Below, in pieces: positions 35,669 through 45,756 of a stretch of 64,000 nt of DNA (positions within the stretch are counted from its first letter, which is position 1; every line of letters begins with the position of its first letter). The notes beneath the pieces are model-generated. The model was not told the DNA's origin. It searched no databases and saw only the letters and a list, made by a program, of their open reading frames with translations. This stretch comes from Chloroflexota bacterium (GTDB taxonomy: Bacteria > Chloroflexota > Dehalococcoidia > Lucifugimonadales > UBA3495). The translations under genes were made by a program, and so were the position numbers. Where the stretch lies: positions 54,594-118,593 of the forward strand of contig JAPPLU010000092.1 in assembly GCA_028874075.1 (NCBI GenBank). Direction: 5' to 3'.

Positions 35669-37414
35669 CTACTCGAGGAAGTCCTTCAGCTTCCGGGAGC
35701 GCGATGGGTGGCGAAGCTTCCGCAGGGCCTTGGCCTCGATCTGGCGAATCCGCTCCCTGGTAACCCCAAACTCTCGCCCCACTTCCTCCAGTGTGCGACT
35801 GCGGCCGTCTTCCAACCCGAACCGGAGCTGCAAAACCCGGCTCTCCCTGTCCGTCAGCGTGCCCAGCACCTCAGATACCTGCTCCTTGAGCAACTGGAAC
35901 GATGCGGCATCGGCGGGAGCAGGGGCGGTGCGGTCCTCAATAAAGTCGCCCAGGTGAGAGTCTTCCTCCTCACCGATGGGTGTTTCCAGCGAAACCGGTT
36001 CCTGGGAGATTTTCATGATCTCCTCTACCTTTTCCGGTCCGATCTCCATGGCCGCACCGATCTCCTCGGGAGTAGGTTCCCGGCCATACTCCTGCAGCAG
36101 CCGCCGGTGCTGGCGCATTAGCTTGTTGATGGTCTCCACCATGTGCACCGGAATTCGGATCGTTCGGGCCTGGTCCGCAATTGCCCGGGTAATGGCCTGG
36201 CGGATCCACCACGTGGCATAAGTGCTGAACTTGTACCCCTTGCGGTAGTCAAACTTTTCCACCGCCCGGATCAATCCGATGTTCCCCTCCTGGATCATGT
36301 CCAGCAGGGCCATGCCCCGGCCGATGTACTTCTTGGCCACGCTGACCACCAGCCGGAGATTGGCCTCCGTCAAATGGGCCTGGGCCCGGTCGCCATCGGC
36401 CTTGATGTGGTTGTACCTGTTGCGGAACAGGGGTTCATACCTGGCCAACTCCGGAATGGAACCGACCTCACTGAAAGTCGCGTCCAGCTGTAGTAAAGTG
36501 CAATCCCTAAGCACGTCCACCGTGTCCGGCGCAAGTATCCAGCGGTCCAACGACAGGTTCACTACCTGCCGATACACTTCATCCCGCTCCAACTCCAGCG
36601 TCTCCGCCAGGCTGACCAGCATGTCCTCCGACACCTGGGCATCAATGGCATCGGCCAGAACGGGTTCATTAATCAGCTGGGACAGGGTGGGATTGCGCGG
36701 CAACTCCAGGTAGTCGCTCAAAGCATCCACCAACACGGTGGCCCGTACCAGGCGGCGCAGAAGCGCCTCGGTAAGTTCCCAGTTGCGGGCGCTTTCGTTA
36801 AACTCCAGCCGAATCTTCTTGCTCAGCAAGTCGGGGCTGCGCAAGGGTCCCAAGTCCACCTTCTCGCCCTTGAAGCCGAAGGTCGGCCCCCGCCGCTCCT
36901 CCAGCACTTCCCTTTCCAGCGTCTGGCAATATTCCTCGCCCAGCACTTCCTTGCCCAGGGCCAGGAGGTGTTTCTCTCCCTCCAGCTTTCGCGCGAGTTC
37001 TCGTTCGTCCTTGGCGGCCAGCAACCCGACGCGACCGATCTCGCGCAGGTACATGCGGACAGGGTCGTCCAGAACCTGAAGGCTCTCAGCCTCAGCCTCC
37101 CAATCAGGCTCTTCGCCTTCCTCTTCCTCTATTTCAGCATCTGCGGGCCCTTCATCCAGGTTGTCCGAGGGGCTGGTTGAATCAGTACGCCCCGGCACCC
37201 ATTGGTCGTCCTGGTCATCCGGATCGTCCGGGGATTCAACCACCAGGGGTATGGTGGCAACTGCCATACCGCCACCCTCTGCCAGGTCATCCTCTTCCTT
37301 GACCACCGCGCCCAGAATACCCAGGTACTTCTCATTATTCGACGGTTCGTCGTTGATGTCGTACAGGTCCTCTTCCGCGCCGATGTCCTGGCTGGTCTTG
37401 TTTCGTCTTACCAT
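35669..37414 (-). CDS. rpoD: RNA polymerase primary sigma factor RpoD
   Basis: A 581-residue group 1 sigma-70. An acidic N-terminal extension is followed by region 1.2 ([21 protein letters not shown]) and a long non-conserved insert. Region 2 is [36 protein letters not shown] and [15 protein letters not shown]. Region 3 follows, then region 4 with [13 protein letters not shown] and the helix-turn-helix [20 protein letters not shown]. It recognises the main -10/-35 promoters. It starts 6 nt after the dnaG stop, so dnaG-rpoD is one transcription unit, as in the classical macromolecular synthesis operon but without rpsU. Confidence 0.97.
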   Translation of the reverse strand: MVRRNKTSQDIGAEEDLYDINDEPSNNEKYLGILGAVVKEEDDLAEGGGMAVATIPLVVESPDDPDDQDDQWVPGRTDSTSPSDNLDEGPADAEIEEEEGEEPDWEAEAESLQVLDDPVRMYLREIGRVGLLAAKDERELARKLEGEKHLLALGKEVLGEEYCQTLEREVLEERRGPTFGFKGEKVDLGPLRSPDLLSKKIRLEFNESARNWELTEALLRRLVRATVLVDALSDYLELPRNPTLSQLINEPVLADAIDAQVSEDMLVSLAETLELERDEVYRQVVNLSLDRWILAPDTVDVLRDCTLLQLDATFSEVGSIPELARYEPLFRNRYNHIKADGDRAQAHLTEANLRLVVSVAKKYIGRGMALLDMIQEGNIGLIRAVEKFDYRKGYKFSTYATWWIRQAITRAIADQARTIRIPVHMVETINKLMRQHRRLLQEYGREPTPEEIGAAMEIGPEKVEEIMKISQEPVSLETPIGEEEDSHLGDFIEDRTAPAPADAASFQLLKEQVSEVLGTLTDRESRVLQLRFGLEDGRSRTLEEVGREFGVTRERIRQIEAKALRKLRHPSRSRKLKDFLE

Positions 37415-37420
37415 ATATTG

Positions 37421-39340
37421 TCACCTTCCACGCGATACATTCTGGGAGTATTGCTTTCTCGATTCCTCGTTGGCCTTTATCCTCCTGTTAAGGACTAATG
37501 CTTCCTCTGACGCTTCTTCGGGTACTACCGACGGGTCATCTGCGAAGCGTATCTGCTCGGCCAGTTTTAGTTCTTTCAGTTGCCGCTCTTCCAGGCGGCC
37601 GAGAATCTGCCGCAAACTCTCCTGGCGTTCCCAGGGTTCCATTGGCGGCAAGTTCATGGATGTCAACCTGTCCAGCTGTTCCCACAATTCGTGCGCCAGG
37701 GTCCTCCTGGTTTGTTCCGAAAAATTTTCCTCTGGGATGAGCATTTCCGGGGTCTCGCTCCACGCTGAAGTCATCTGCAAGTAAATTTCCCTGTTCTCCG
37801 GGCGTCTGAAATACTCCGGCGGCAGTCCCCCGCACTCCGGCAATTCCTCGGCCAAGTCCGGATATCGCAGCAGCAACGCCAGGCAGTGCTCGTCCAGCGG
37901 GTCACGCTCTTCCGCCACCAATGCCGACCGGTCTACCCCGGTCCGGTTGGCTGGCCGGTTCCCCAAACTTTGGCCGCCGCCTCTTGCGCCGTTTACTGTC
38001 CCCGTGGTTCGCTGCCCCACATTGGGGCGATTTAACGTGGCCCTAAGGCTTTCTTCCCTTATAGATAGAAAATCGGCTAGCTTGCGCAAATAACTATCCT
38101 GCAGAATCGGTTCCTTCACCGCATAGATAAACGGACTTACCCGTTCCACCATGCGAACCTTGCCCTCCGGTGTGCCCGTATCTATCTGCCCCGAAAGTGC
38201 TGGCAGAAGATAATCAAACAATGGCACCCCGTTTCGGACCAACTCCTCCCATTTTTCCGGGGCTTGACGAATAACTTCGTCCGGGTCCTTTCCATCCGTC
38301 AGCACTGCCACCCGCAGGTTCAAGTCCTCGCGCCGCTGGGGCGAAGTGAAACCACCGGCCTGCCACACCTGTCGGTTCTGGAAAACCTGCCAGGAGGATT
38401 CCAGGCTGCGGAGGGTAGCCTGCTGGCCCGCCGCGTCAGAATCCAGAGCCATGGTCACCTGTCGTGTTATCCGCAGCACTTCAGCCACCTGCTGGTCGGT
38501 GAGTGCAGTGCCCATGGAAGCCACGACGTTCTCGTACCCATGCTGATGGGCCGATATGGCATCCATGTACCCTTCCACGATTACCATACCCTGCTGCCTT
38601 GCCGCTTCCCGGGCCAGGTGAAGGGCGTACAAGGTGCGACCCTTGTCGAACACCAGTGTACGGCCTGTATTAAGGTACTTGGGCATAGAATCGTCCAACG
38701 CCCTGCTGCCGAATCCGCCCAATTCTCCCTGCCCGTTCCGAATGGGAATAATCAACCGGCCACGAAAGGCATCCCGGTGACCTCCATCCTGGTGCTGGTA
38801 GACCGCACCGGCCCTTACCATTTGCTCCGGTGCGAAGCCCGCCTTCATTAGATAGGCGAACAGGCCCTGACCGTCAACTGGACTCAAGCCCAGTTCAAAC
38901 TTGCTGACGCTCTCCCGGCTGATTCCGCGCCCCTCCAGGTAAGACCGGGCGCCAGCGCCGATTGAAGAAGCCAGGTATTGCTGAAAAAACTCCCGTGCAG
39001 CCTCGTTCAGCCGGTACAGGTCATCCTGCTCTGACTGACGCTCCCGGGTAGGCAGAGTTACCCCTGCCTGCTGGGCCAGTCGCTGCAGCGCCTCTTTGAA
39101 CTCCAGGTTTTCGGCCTTCATAATGAAGCCGAAAATATCGCCTCCAGTGGCGCAGGCCCCAAAACAGTGCCACGACTGACGCTCCGGGTTGACGTAAAAG
39201 GACGGTGTCCGCTCCTGGTGAAAAGGGCAGCAAGCTTTGAATGCCCGCCCGGATCTTTGCAGAGATACGTAGCCGGAAATTACTTCCGCAATTTCCAGGC
39301 GGGCCTTTATGTCATCAATCGCTGCCAAGGGCTGGTCCAA
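37421..39340 (-). CDS. dnaG: DNA primase DnaG
   Basis: A 639-residue primase that lays RNA primers for replication. The N-terminal CHC2 zinc domain has Cys38, His41 and Cys59, but the fourth ligand is Cys63 (CFGAC), giving CX3C instead of the usual CX2C. The RNA-polymerase core and Toprim domain follow (VIVEGYMDAIS, with the catalytic Glu; MALDSDAAGQQAT, with the DxD-like acidic pair). The C-terminal DnaB-interaction region is present as helical sequence. It lies directly upstream of rpoD. The CFGAC spelling is, as I recall, common in Chloroflexota. Confidence 0.95.
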   Translation of the reverse strand: MDQPLAAIDDIKARLEIAEVISGYVSLQRSGRAFKACCPFHQERTPSFYVNPERQSWHCFGACATGGDIFGFIMKAENLEFKEALQRLAQQAGVTLPTRERQSEQDDLYRLNEAAREFFQQYLASSIGAGARSYLEGRGISRESVSKFELGLSPVDGQGLFAYLMKAGFAPEQMVRAGAVYQHQDGGHRDAFRGRLIIPIRNGQGELGGFGSRALDDSMPKYLNTGRTLVFDKGRTLYALHLAREAARQQGMVIVEGYMDAISAHQHGYENVVASMGTALTDQQVAEVLRITRQVTMALDSDAAGQQATLRSLESSWQVFQNRQVWQAGGFTSPQRREDLNLRVAVLTDGKDPDEVIRQAPEKWEELVRNGVPLFDYLLPALSGQIDTGTPEGKVRMVERVSPFIYAVKEPILQDSYLRKLADFLSIREESLRATLNRPNVGQRTTGTVNGARGGGQSLGNRPANRTGVDRSALVAEERDPLDEHCLALLLRYPDLAEELPECGGLPPEYFRRPENREIYLQMTSAWSETPEMLIPEENFSEQTRRTLAHELWEQLDRLTSMNLPPMEPWERQESLRQILGRLEERQLKELKLAEQIRFADDPSVVPEEASEEALVLNRRIKANEESRKQYSQNVSRGR

Positions 39341-39673
39341 GTGAGAGGGTTGTTCCTGTCGAAAACCACACGGAGGGAAAATGAAGCAACCCTGTTTGCC
39401 GGCAATTCTAACGTTACCCGGAAATCAGTTACGGGTTACCCATTAGGCCAGAAACAAAATTGCAGACCTCTCCTATGTTAGAAATTTACCATACCCCAAA
39501 TGAAAAAACAAGCATATATTTGTTGTGCTTATGAATGATTCGCGGCAAAAGCAAAGAGGAATGGGAAAGCAAACGCTTGGCACTGCGCCCGCATCAAATC
39601 AACTCAAGAGCATGGATGAGATGACTGGCCAGCCGGCAATCACCGGGAGTTAGGGACTCCCAAAACGGAGCGT
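39341..39673. other. Gap between dnaE and dnaG
   Basis: About 330 bases without a gene. It holds AT-rich sequence near 39480-39540 with T-rich runs on the minus strand that could contain the dnaG promoter, but no -35/-10 pair stands out. No repeat or RNA gene is seen. Confidence 0.5.
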
Positions 39674-42600
39674 CTAGAAGGGGACTTCGTTTGCCCCTGC
39701 ATCATCGGCGCCTTGGAGTGAAACCGAATTGGCGCCCAGTCGTTCTTCCAGTCGCTCCCGCATATCGTCGCAGTACCCCGTACTTACTACTGGCAGGTCC
39801 AGCACCACACGGCGGCCTTCGGTATAAATCTCCAGGTTAACCCGGTCTTTGCCTGGATACTCCAGCAGCAGGGCAATAACCTCTCTTAGCAGGTGGGCGT
39901 CCTCAACCGGGTCCTCAGACTCCGTGATTCCCACAAACACCGTGCGGGCAGGTGTCATGGTTGCCGCCGCCGTATCCCCGCCGTTCGCGCTCCCGTCACC
40001 GTTTCCGTTAGGTCGAGACCGGTAGGAGCCGTTGGGCTGGTGCCGGTAGTTGCCGTTACCGTTGCCGCCATTCCCCCCGTTCCGGCGGGGTTCGGGAGAG
40101 CCGTTGCCGTTGCTCCTGTCGGTCTGGCCACTCCGCCCAGCCGGCTCCGTAATTTCCTTGATGACAGAGGGAGAACCGGACTGCGATTCCTCCGTTAAAG
40201 CGGCCGTGGGTACGAAAGCCGCCACCTGCTCACAGGCCAGGGAGTACCCATCGCCTCGCAGCCGCAGCTTGCCCGTGGCCTTAACTAGCCGGCCGGTGGC
40301 CCACATGTCGGCCGTCCGTTCCAGAACGTCGGGCCACACCAGCGCCTCCACTTGACCACCCAGCAGGTCAAAGTTCACGACCAGGAATTTCTTCTGCTCC
40401 CGGGTGTAGCGCTCCGTCACCGAGGCAACGTGACCCACCAGGGTGTAGGTCAGCCCCTGCATATCCTCGTCCAGTTGGTCTATGGAGTTGATACCTTCCC
40501 CCACATCGGCAGAGGCCAGGGCCATCAATGGGTTGTAGGACAAGGAAACCCCTAGCAGTTCTTTCTCCCAGGCGGCCTTCTCCTCCGGGGAAACGTCCAG
40601 GGAATTGAGGGTGATACCGGCCATTGGGGGCGCTTCAGCCTGGTCCACCCCGCCAAACAGGCTGGTCTGGCCCGAGTTACGCGTCTTGGTCTCAAGTTGT
40701 GCCGTGGCCATTATCTGGTCCAGAGCGGCCAGAACTGCTCCGCGGGAACCCAGGCTGTCGAAGGCGCCGGCCTTAACCAGACTCTCCAAGGTGCGGCGGT
40801 TCAGGCCACTCACGTCCGCCCTCCGGCAGAATTCGTCTATTGACTCGAAGGGGCCGTTCTCCAGCCGTTCCGCCACCAGCGGCTTTACCGCCCCTTCGCC
40901 CACAGTCTTGATGGCGGCCAGACCAAACCGCAGGCTGGGTGTGGGACCACTGTCCTTGTCGATCGTGAAGAACTCCCCGGAGCGATTAATGTCCGGCAGC
41001 AGCACCGGAATCTGCAACTTGGAACACTCGTTGATTGAACTGATGATGCGATCGGTATTATCCAAGCGGGAATTCAGAACCGAGCACATGTACTCCAATG
41101 GGTAATGAGCCTTGAAGTAGGCCGTCCAGTAGGAGATCAGGGCGTAGCTTACGCTGTGGGCCTTGTTGAAGGCGTATCCGGCGAAGGGCTCTATCAGGTC
41201 GAATACCTGGGTGGCCAGTAGGCGATCGAAACCCTTGCCCAGGGCGCCGTCTATGAATCGATCGCGCTCCTCGGCCATCAGGGAGGCGATTTTCTTGCCC
41301 ATGGCCTTGCGCACGGTATCCGCTTCACCCAGGGTGTAACCGGCGAACCGCTGCAAAATCAACAGCACCTGGTCCTGGTACACGATGACCCCGTAGGTCT
41401 CGTCGAGCAGTTCCTTCAGGCTGGGGTGAGGATAGGTAATGCCTCGGCGCCCGTGCTTGGCCTCGATGAAGGTGTCAATGTGCTCCATGGGCCCGGGGCG
41501 GTACAGGGCAATCATCGCCGCGATATCGCCCAGGTTGGAAGGCTTCAGCTCCTTGATGTAGCGCTGCATCCCGGCGCTTTCCAACTGGAACAGGTCCGTG
41601 GTCTTGCCCGAGGAAAGCAGGTCAAAGGTCTCCTTGTCATCCAGCGGAAGGCGCGATACGTCAATCTTGATGCCTTGGGTCTCGTCCAGCAGCTTGGTAG
41701 CCCGGTCGAGTATGGTCAGATTGGTCAGCCCCAGGAAGTCCATCTTCAGCAGGCCCAGCTTGGCCACCGGGTCCATGGAGTACTGTGTCATCAGTACCGG
41801 GCTGTTCTCGTCACCTCGAGCCGGTCGCTGCAGGGGCACCGTCTCCGTCAGCGGTTCGTCCGCGATGAGAACCCCAGCGGCATGGGTACTGACATGGTGT
41901 ACGATGCCCTCCAGCCCCTTGGCGTTGTCCACCAGGTTCTGAACGGCATTGTCGCCCTCGTATGTATTGGTAAGCTCCGGGTTTACTCTCAGCGCGTCAT
42001 CCAGCGTCCGGGTTTTGAAGGGGACCATCCTGGCAATGCGGTCCACGTCTCCGTAGCTCATTCCCAGGCTGCGGCCCACGTCCCGCAGTGCTGCCTTGGC
42101 GCCCATCGTGCCGAATGTAATTATCTGCGCCACCCGGTCGCTGCCGTACCGGTCTATAACGTAATGGAGCACCTCATCCCGGCGGTCGTCCTGGAAGTCC
42201 ATATCTATATCAGGCATTTCCTTCCTTTCCAGGTTCAGGAACCGCTCGAAAACAAGGCGGTACTCCAGGGGATCCACGTCGGTAATCCCCAGGCAATAAA
42301 GGGCAACGCTGGCCGCTGCGCTGCCCCGCACACCGAACATTATGCTGTTGCGGTGCACAAAGTCGCAGATGTCCCAGACCACTAGGAAATAGTTAGCAAA
42401 CTGGGTGTGCCGAATAACCTCCAGTTCGTATTTCAACCGTTCTTCCGCTTCGGGAGTCGCTCGTGGATAGCGACGTCGGAAGCCCTCCCAGCAAAGCTGC
42501 GCCAGGTATTCGTCGGCGGGAACGTCGTTGGGAGTGGGAAACTTGGGCAAGTGAGTCTGGCCAAAGCCCAGTTCCACGTGGCACATGTCGGCGATAAGCT

Positions 42601-43387
42601 GGGTATTCGACAGCGCTTCAGGATAGTCGGAGAAAAGGCGTTCCATCTCCTCGGGAGACTTGACGTAGTAGGAGTTGTCTTCCATCCGCAGCCGCTTTTC
42701 ATCTTGTACCGTCGTGTTGGTCTGAATGCAGATGTACAAGTCCTGGTAGGGAGCCTCGTGCTGGCGAACGTAGTGGGAGTCGTTGGTAACTACCATTGGG
42801 ATTCCCAGTTCCTTGCCCAGTCGGGTCAGCCCATCGTTGATAGCCGGCAATTGCTCCACGTGCTCGTGACGCTGCAACTCCAAAAAATAACCATCACTGA
42901 ACAACTCCCGGTATTGGAGCATCTTCCGGCGGGCCTCCTCCGTGCTGCCGTCAGCAAGCAGGCGGGGCACCTCCGCCGAGGCACATCCGGACAGGCAAAT
43001 GAGGCCCTGATGGTACTGCTGCAAGAGTTCCCAGTCTATGCGGGGACGATAGTGAAATCCCTCCAGGTGCCCCGTGGTCACCAGTTGCATCAGGTTGCGG
43101 TAGCCGGTGTTGTCCCTGGCCAGCAACACCAGGTGATAGGGACTGCGCTCTGAAGCATTGCGGTCGTGACGACTCCGGTGGGCCACGTAAACCTCGCAGC
43201 CTATGATAGGCTTGATCCCTGCTTCTTTGCACTCGGAGTAGAAGTCCACCACACCGTAAAGGTTGCCGTGGTCGGTAATTGCCAGGGACTCCATCCCCAT
43301 ATCCCGGACCTGATATACCAGATCGGGAATGCGGCTAATGCCATCCAGCATGCTGTATTCAGTGTGGGTGTGAAGGTGGGTGAACAA
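39674..43387 (-). CDS. dnaE: DNA polymerase III alpha subunit DnaE
   Basis: The 1237-residue replicative polymerase. The N-terminal PHP domain shows FTHLHTHTEYSMLDG, ITDHGNLYGVVDF and the further His motifs. The polymerase active site is PDIDMDFQDDRRDE. Next come the fingers (VIVYQDQVLLI, GYAFNKAHSVSYA) and the helix-hairpin-helix region (CRRADVSGLNRRTLESLVKAGAFDS), then an OB-fold domain. After a linker rich in Gly, Asn and Arg, a final 95 residues (YTEGRRVVLDLPVV) form a tau-binding-like tail. The Gly/Asn linker is longer and more repetitive than usual. The N-terminus starts directly in the PHP domain. Confidence 0.97.
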   Translation of the reverse strand: MFTHLHTHTEYSMLDGISRIPDLVYQVRDMGMESLAITDHGNLYGVVDFYSECKEAGIKPIIGCEVYVAHRSRHDRNASERSPYHLVLLARDNTGYRNLMQLVTTGHLEGFHYRPRIDWELLQQYHQGLICLSGCASAEVPRLLADGSTEEARRKMLQYRELFSDGYFLELQRHEHVEQLPAINDGLTRLGKELGIPMVVTNDSHYVRQHEAPYQDLYICIQTNTTVQDEKRLRMEDNSYYVKSPEEMERLFSDYPEALSNTQLIADMCHVELGFGQTHLPKFPTPNDVPADEYLAQLCWEGFRRRYPRATPEAEERLKYELEVIRHTQFANYFLVVWDICDFVHRNSIMFGVRGSAAASVALYCLGITDVDPLEYRLVFERFLNLERKEMPDIDMDFQDDRRDEVLHYVIDRYGSDRVAQIITFGTMGAKAALRDVGRSLGMSYGDVDRIARMVPFKTRTLDDALRVNPELTNTYEGDNAVQNLVDNAKGLEGIVHHVSTHAAGVLIADEPLTETVPLQRPARGDENSPVLMTQYSMDPVAKLGLLKMDFLGLTNLTILDRATKLLDETQGIKIDVSRLPLDDKETFDLLSSGKTTDLFQLESAGMQRYIKELKPSNLGDIAAMIALYRPGPMEHIDTFIEAKHGRRGITYPHPSLKELLDETYGVIVYQDQVLLILQRFAGYTLGEADTVRKAMGKKIASLMAEERDRFIDGALGKGFDRLLATQVFDLIEPFAGYAFNKAHSVSYALISYWTAYFKAHYPLEYMCSVLNSRLDNTDRIISSINECSKLQIPVLLPDINRSGEFFTIDKDSGPTPSLRFGLAAIKTVGEGAVKPLVAERLENGPFESIDEFCRRADVSGLNRRTLESLVKAGAFDSLGSRGAVLAALDQIMATAQLETKTRNSGQTSLFGGVDQAEAPPMAGITLNSLDVSPEEKAAWEKELLGVSLSYNPLMALASADVGEGINSIDQLDEDMQGLTYTLVGHVASVTERYTREQKKFLVVNFDLLGGQVEALVWPDVLERTADMWATGRLVKATGKLRLRGDGYSLACEQVAAFVPTAALTEESQSGSPSVIKEITEPAGRSGQTDRSNGNGSPEPRRNGGNGGNGNGNYRHQPNGSYRSRPNGNGDGSANGGDTAAATMTPARTVFVGITESEDPVEDAHLLREVIALLLEYPGKDRVNLEIYTEGRRVVLDLPVVSTGYCDDMRERLEERLGANSVSLQGADDAGANEVPF

Positions 43388-43998
43388 CGGGCGAGGGCCT
43401 CCATGGGTTCGGTTTCTTTATTAACTATTGATTGAACATAATACACCGTCCCACGATCAGGCGAGCTTGCAGGATTGGGGAGATTTGTGAATATTCCGGG
43501 GGGCAGGCAATCCTTAGATAGGAACTCTCCCTCGCGAAGAATGCGGAAGAGAATGCCGAGTTTCGGAGTCCCGACTAACGGGATACCGGGGTGGCATCGC
43601 CGGGCGCCCAAGCCCCCTTCCACCGTGAATAAGGTAACCTTACGTCTCTGACATGGTAAGCTTTCCTGACCCCAGGAGGCGGTAAGTTACCATTCTTGAA
43701 TAAACCCTACTCATCCCACCATGGGGAAAGGTTTACCCCACCGTTCGGTGGGCAGCGGTAGTCTCGTGCTTAGTTCCATCAACGTCCGCCACCGCAAGCC
43801 AGGATACCTGGGCGGAAAATCAAGAGGGCCGTGGCTGCCTGTAGAAGGCGCCACAGCCCATTTCCTGTCCGACTATTTTCTCGGTTTGCCGCCGCTTCTT
43901 TCCTGAAGCGACCTCCTAAAGTCTCTCAGGAGCGCTCACTGATTTGATGACCTGCCGGCATTCGCCGGTATGAAATGCCTTCCAGACACGCCCAACCA
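43388..43998. other. Upstream region of dnaE with GGTAA/TTACC motifs
   Basis: About 610 bases without a convincing gene; an open frame of 61 codons at 43721 has no support. Within 43628-43705 there are TAAGGT-A-ACCTTA (43630-43642), ATGGTAAG near 43653 and GGTAAGTTACCAT near 43681. A CCCACCG/CGGTGGG hairpin lies at 43737-43752. These could be operator sites, for example for dnaE control, but no regulator is identified. Confidence 0.4.
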
Positions 43999-44256
43999 TT
44001 AGAAGTCTTCGTCATCCTCCACAATAGCCAGGGTCCTGGACGGCCTGCCTAGCAGATTGGGGCGGGAGTCACTCCTGGGTTCTTTGTCCCCCCAAAAGGA
44101 TGCTTCCAGGTAGTTCTTGAACTCCTTCAGCGCGCCACAAACACGGCACATACCGACGCTGGTGGGCCCGTCTCCTTCCTGGATTACCCAGTGGTGACTG
44201 CATTCATCTACAATATTTTCAGTGGGTCTTAAACCGGCGGCCTGCTCGTCAATCAT
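43999..44256 (-). CDS. Small zinc-ribbon protein, Chloroflexota-type
   Basis: An 85-residue protein with Cys19, His21/His22, Cys37 and Cys40 (ECSHHW, CRVCGALKEFKNYLE), a treble-clef or ribbon-like arrangement. An acidic tail ends in VEDDEDF. The ATG at 44256 has GGAGG six bases upstream; a second ATG four codons earlier lacks one. Such proteins are frequent in Chloroflexota, as I recall, and their role is unknown. It has its own strong promoter. Confidence 0.7.
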   Translation of the reverse strand: MIDEQAAGLRPTENIVDECSHHWVIQEGDGPTSVGMCRVCGALKEFKNYLEASFWGDKEPRSDSRPNLLGRPSRTLAIVEDDEDF

Positions 44257-44283
44257 CACTGCCTCCATGCCTTTGATAAATAT

Positions 44284-44312
44284 ATAGTATTAGATTTTCA
44301 TCTTGGTGTCAA
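44284..44312 (-). promoter_or_regulatory. Sigma-70 promoter, TTGACA-N17-TACTAT
   Basis: On the minus strand TTGACA (44312-44307) lies exactly 17 bases before TACTAT (44289-44284). A transcript would start near 44277, about 20 nt before the ATG at 44256. The flanks are AT-rich. A consensus -35 with optimal spacing makes this a strong candidate. Confidence 0.75.
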
Positions 44313-44588
44313 TACTTATATTGCTTGTTCCAATAATTATATTTTGGTATGTTGATATATTAAGATTATTAAAGGTCAAACAAAAGCGTGCTTTGAGAAT
44401 ACAGGCCTGAGCTCCAAACCAATAGGCTCCTTAAACAATACTGTTTATATTCTTTCGCAATACTCTGTAAGGAATAAGTGAGGGCTCTTACAACTTAGCG
44501 CCAATTGCTTTCGCCAATGATTATCTGGCGCCTGTTGAACGGAAAGTGCCTTGGCAGGGTTCGCTGGCCTTGCCCCCGTCTGCAAGGA

Positions 44589-44619
44589 AAGGCCCCACAG
44601 GATTTTCCTGCGGGGCCTT
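44589..44619 (-). terminator. Terminator of the AIM24/354-residue gene pair
   Basis: AAGGCCCCACAGGA (44589-44602) pairs with TCCTGCGGGGCCTT (44606-44619) with one mismatch over a three-base loop, 70 bases after the stop at 44690. A pyrimidine-rich tail (CCTTTCCTTG) follows on the minus strand. Confidence 0.8.
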
Positions 44620-44689
44620 CGTTCTCTATCCAGTTCATGCCTGCGGAGGCATTACCTGCCATTGGGCAACCTTCACTCTTTTGCTTTCA

Positions 44690-45754
44690 TCAGGGCTTCT
44701 CTACTATTTGGGTTGTCATTCGGGTTACGCCCCAGCCGGCAAGCCATGCCGAATGCCGTCCGTCGCCGCCGGCCACCACAACCAGCAGGTCGTCCGCCGA
44801 CGATAGAATCGGGACCATGGCATCGGGGTCCGTCTCGTCGATCCACCTGGGCCAGTTTCGGTTGCCGTAGTGGGCAATTCCCTCCAGCCTGCGCAGGGGC
44901 ATCCGGGCGTTCTGGAACACGTACTCCCGCACATCCTGCTTGGAGAGCCCGGAGGCGTGAATTTCGGCCGCATGTTCCGGGCACAGCACCAGCGCCATCT
45001 GCGCACCCGTTCCAGTTTGGTAGTAGTTGGAAAAGCCGGTCGTACGAATTGAACTCACCAACGTTCGCAGCACCTGTATACCCGTCGGGGAAGTGCTTTC
45101 CATGATGACGTACATCCCACGCACGCCCATTACAGTAACCATGCTGGCAGAGGGGTCCAGGCCCAGCTCCACGTGCCGTGGTTCCCAGGGGCTGCGGGCC
45201 TCGTTTTCCGAAAAGCAGAAGGTATACCGTGCCGGCAGGGCAAGCGTCGCCTTGTCCATCTCCCCGGGCACCAGACCGGCCACATTGCGGACAAACAACC
45301 TAAGCGCCCGCCCAATAGAAGCATTCGCCCGGTAGCCTGGACCAAAGCACCCGGAGTCACCATTGATACCCAGCTCCCCGGCAATTGGGCCGTTGACTAT
45401 GACCGCCGGCGCCGCCCCGCCGGTGGTTGCCTGGACACCGGCGATGTTAAAGCCGGGCTGCATGGCTGCCTTCACCGCCGCCACCACCACGGGAAAATGC
45501 TCGGGCTTACACCCCGCCATTACCGCATTAATGGCGACTTTCTCCAGGGTAACCACGGCATTCCGGGGTTGCACTACTCCCAGGCTGGTAGAAGGGTCCT
45601 GCCCGTAATACAGCAGCATCTTACGCACCAGGTCTTCCGTTGCTGGCACTACCGGCAATCCGTCAGTCCATCCCTGCTGTTCGTAGTAGTCCTGCACTGC
45701 GCCGAAGTCTGCGGAGACCTCAACACGGCGGGATTGAATACTCAGTGGGTTCAT
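44690..45754 (-). CDS. Conserved protein of unknown function, next to the selenoprotein
   Basis: A 354-residue protein I cannot assign to a characterised family. Its N-terminal GWTDGLPVVPATEDLVRKML is strongly patterned and recalls a family often found with UGSC-type genes (recollection, not checked). Later segments are VIVNGPIAGELGINGDSGCFGPG and NASIGRALRLFVRN, rich in Gly and with conserved-looking acidic and Cys residues. There is no signal peptide or membrane segment. It starts 2 nt after the AIM24 gene stop, so they are co-transcribed. The selenoprotein gene is one gene upstream. Confidence 0.8.
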   Translation of the reverse strand: MNPLSIQSRRVEVSADFGAVQDYYEQQGWTDGLPVVPATEDLVRKMLLYYGQDPSTSLGVVQPRNAVVTLEKVAINAVMAGCKPEHFPVVVAAVKAAMQPGFNIAGVQATTGGAAPAVIVNGPIAGELGINGDSGCFGPGYRANASIGRALRLFVRNVAGLVPGEMDKATLALPARYTFCFSENEARSPWEPRHVELGLDPSASMVTVMGVRGMYVIMESTSPTGIQVLRTLVSSIRTTGFSNYYQTGTGAQMALVLCPEHAAEIHASGLSKQDVREYVFQNARMPLRRLEGIAHYGNRNWPRWIDETDPDAMVPILSSADDLLVVVAGGDGRHSAWLAGWGVTRMTTQIVEKP

Positions 45755-45756
45755 TA

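Larger units (their letters stand above)
44257..44689. other. AT-rich gap with promoter and terminator
   Basis: About 430 bases with no gene. From the left it holds the promoter of the zinc-ribbon gene (44284-44312), an AT-rich stretch (44317-44400), GTAAG...CTTAC at about 44469-44493, and the terminator of the 354-residue-protein gene (44589-44619). Nothing else is recognised. Confidence 0.5.

Noticed and set aside
41426..42385. Open frame opposite dnaE
   Set aside because: It lies wholly inside the polymerase core; no ribosome site and no domain.
43721..43906. 61-codon open frame upstream of dnaE
   Set aside because: It overlaps a hairpin, has no ribosome site and no recognisable protein sequence.
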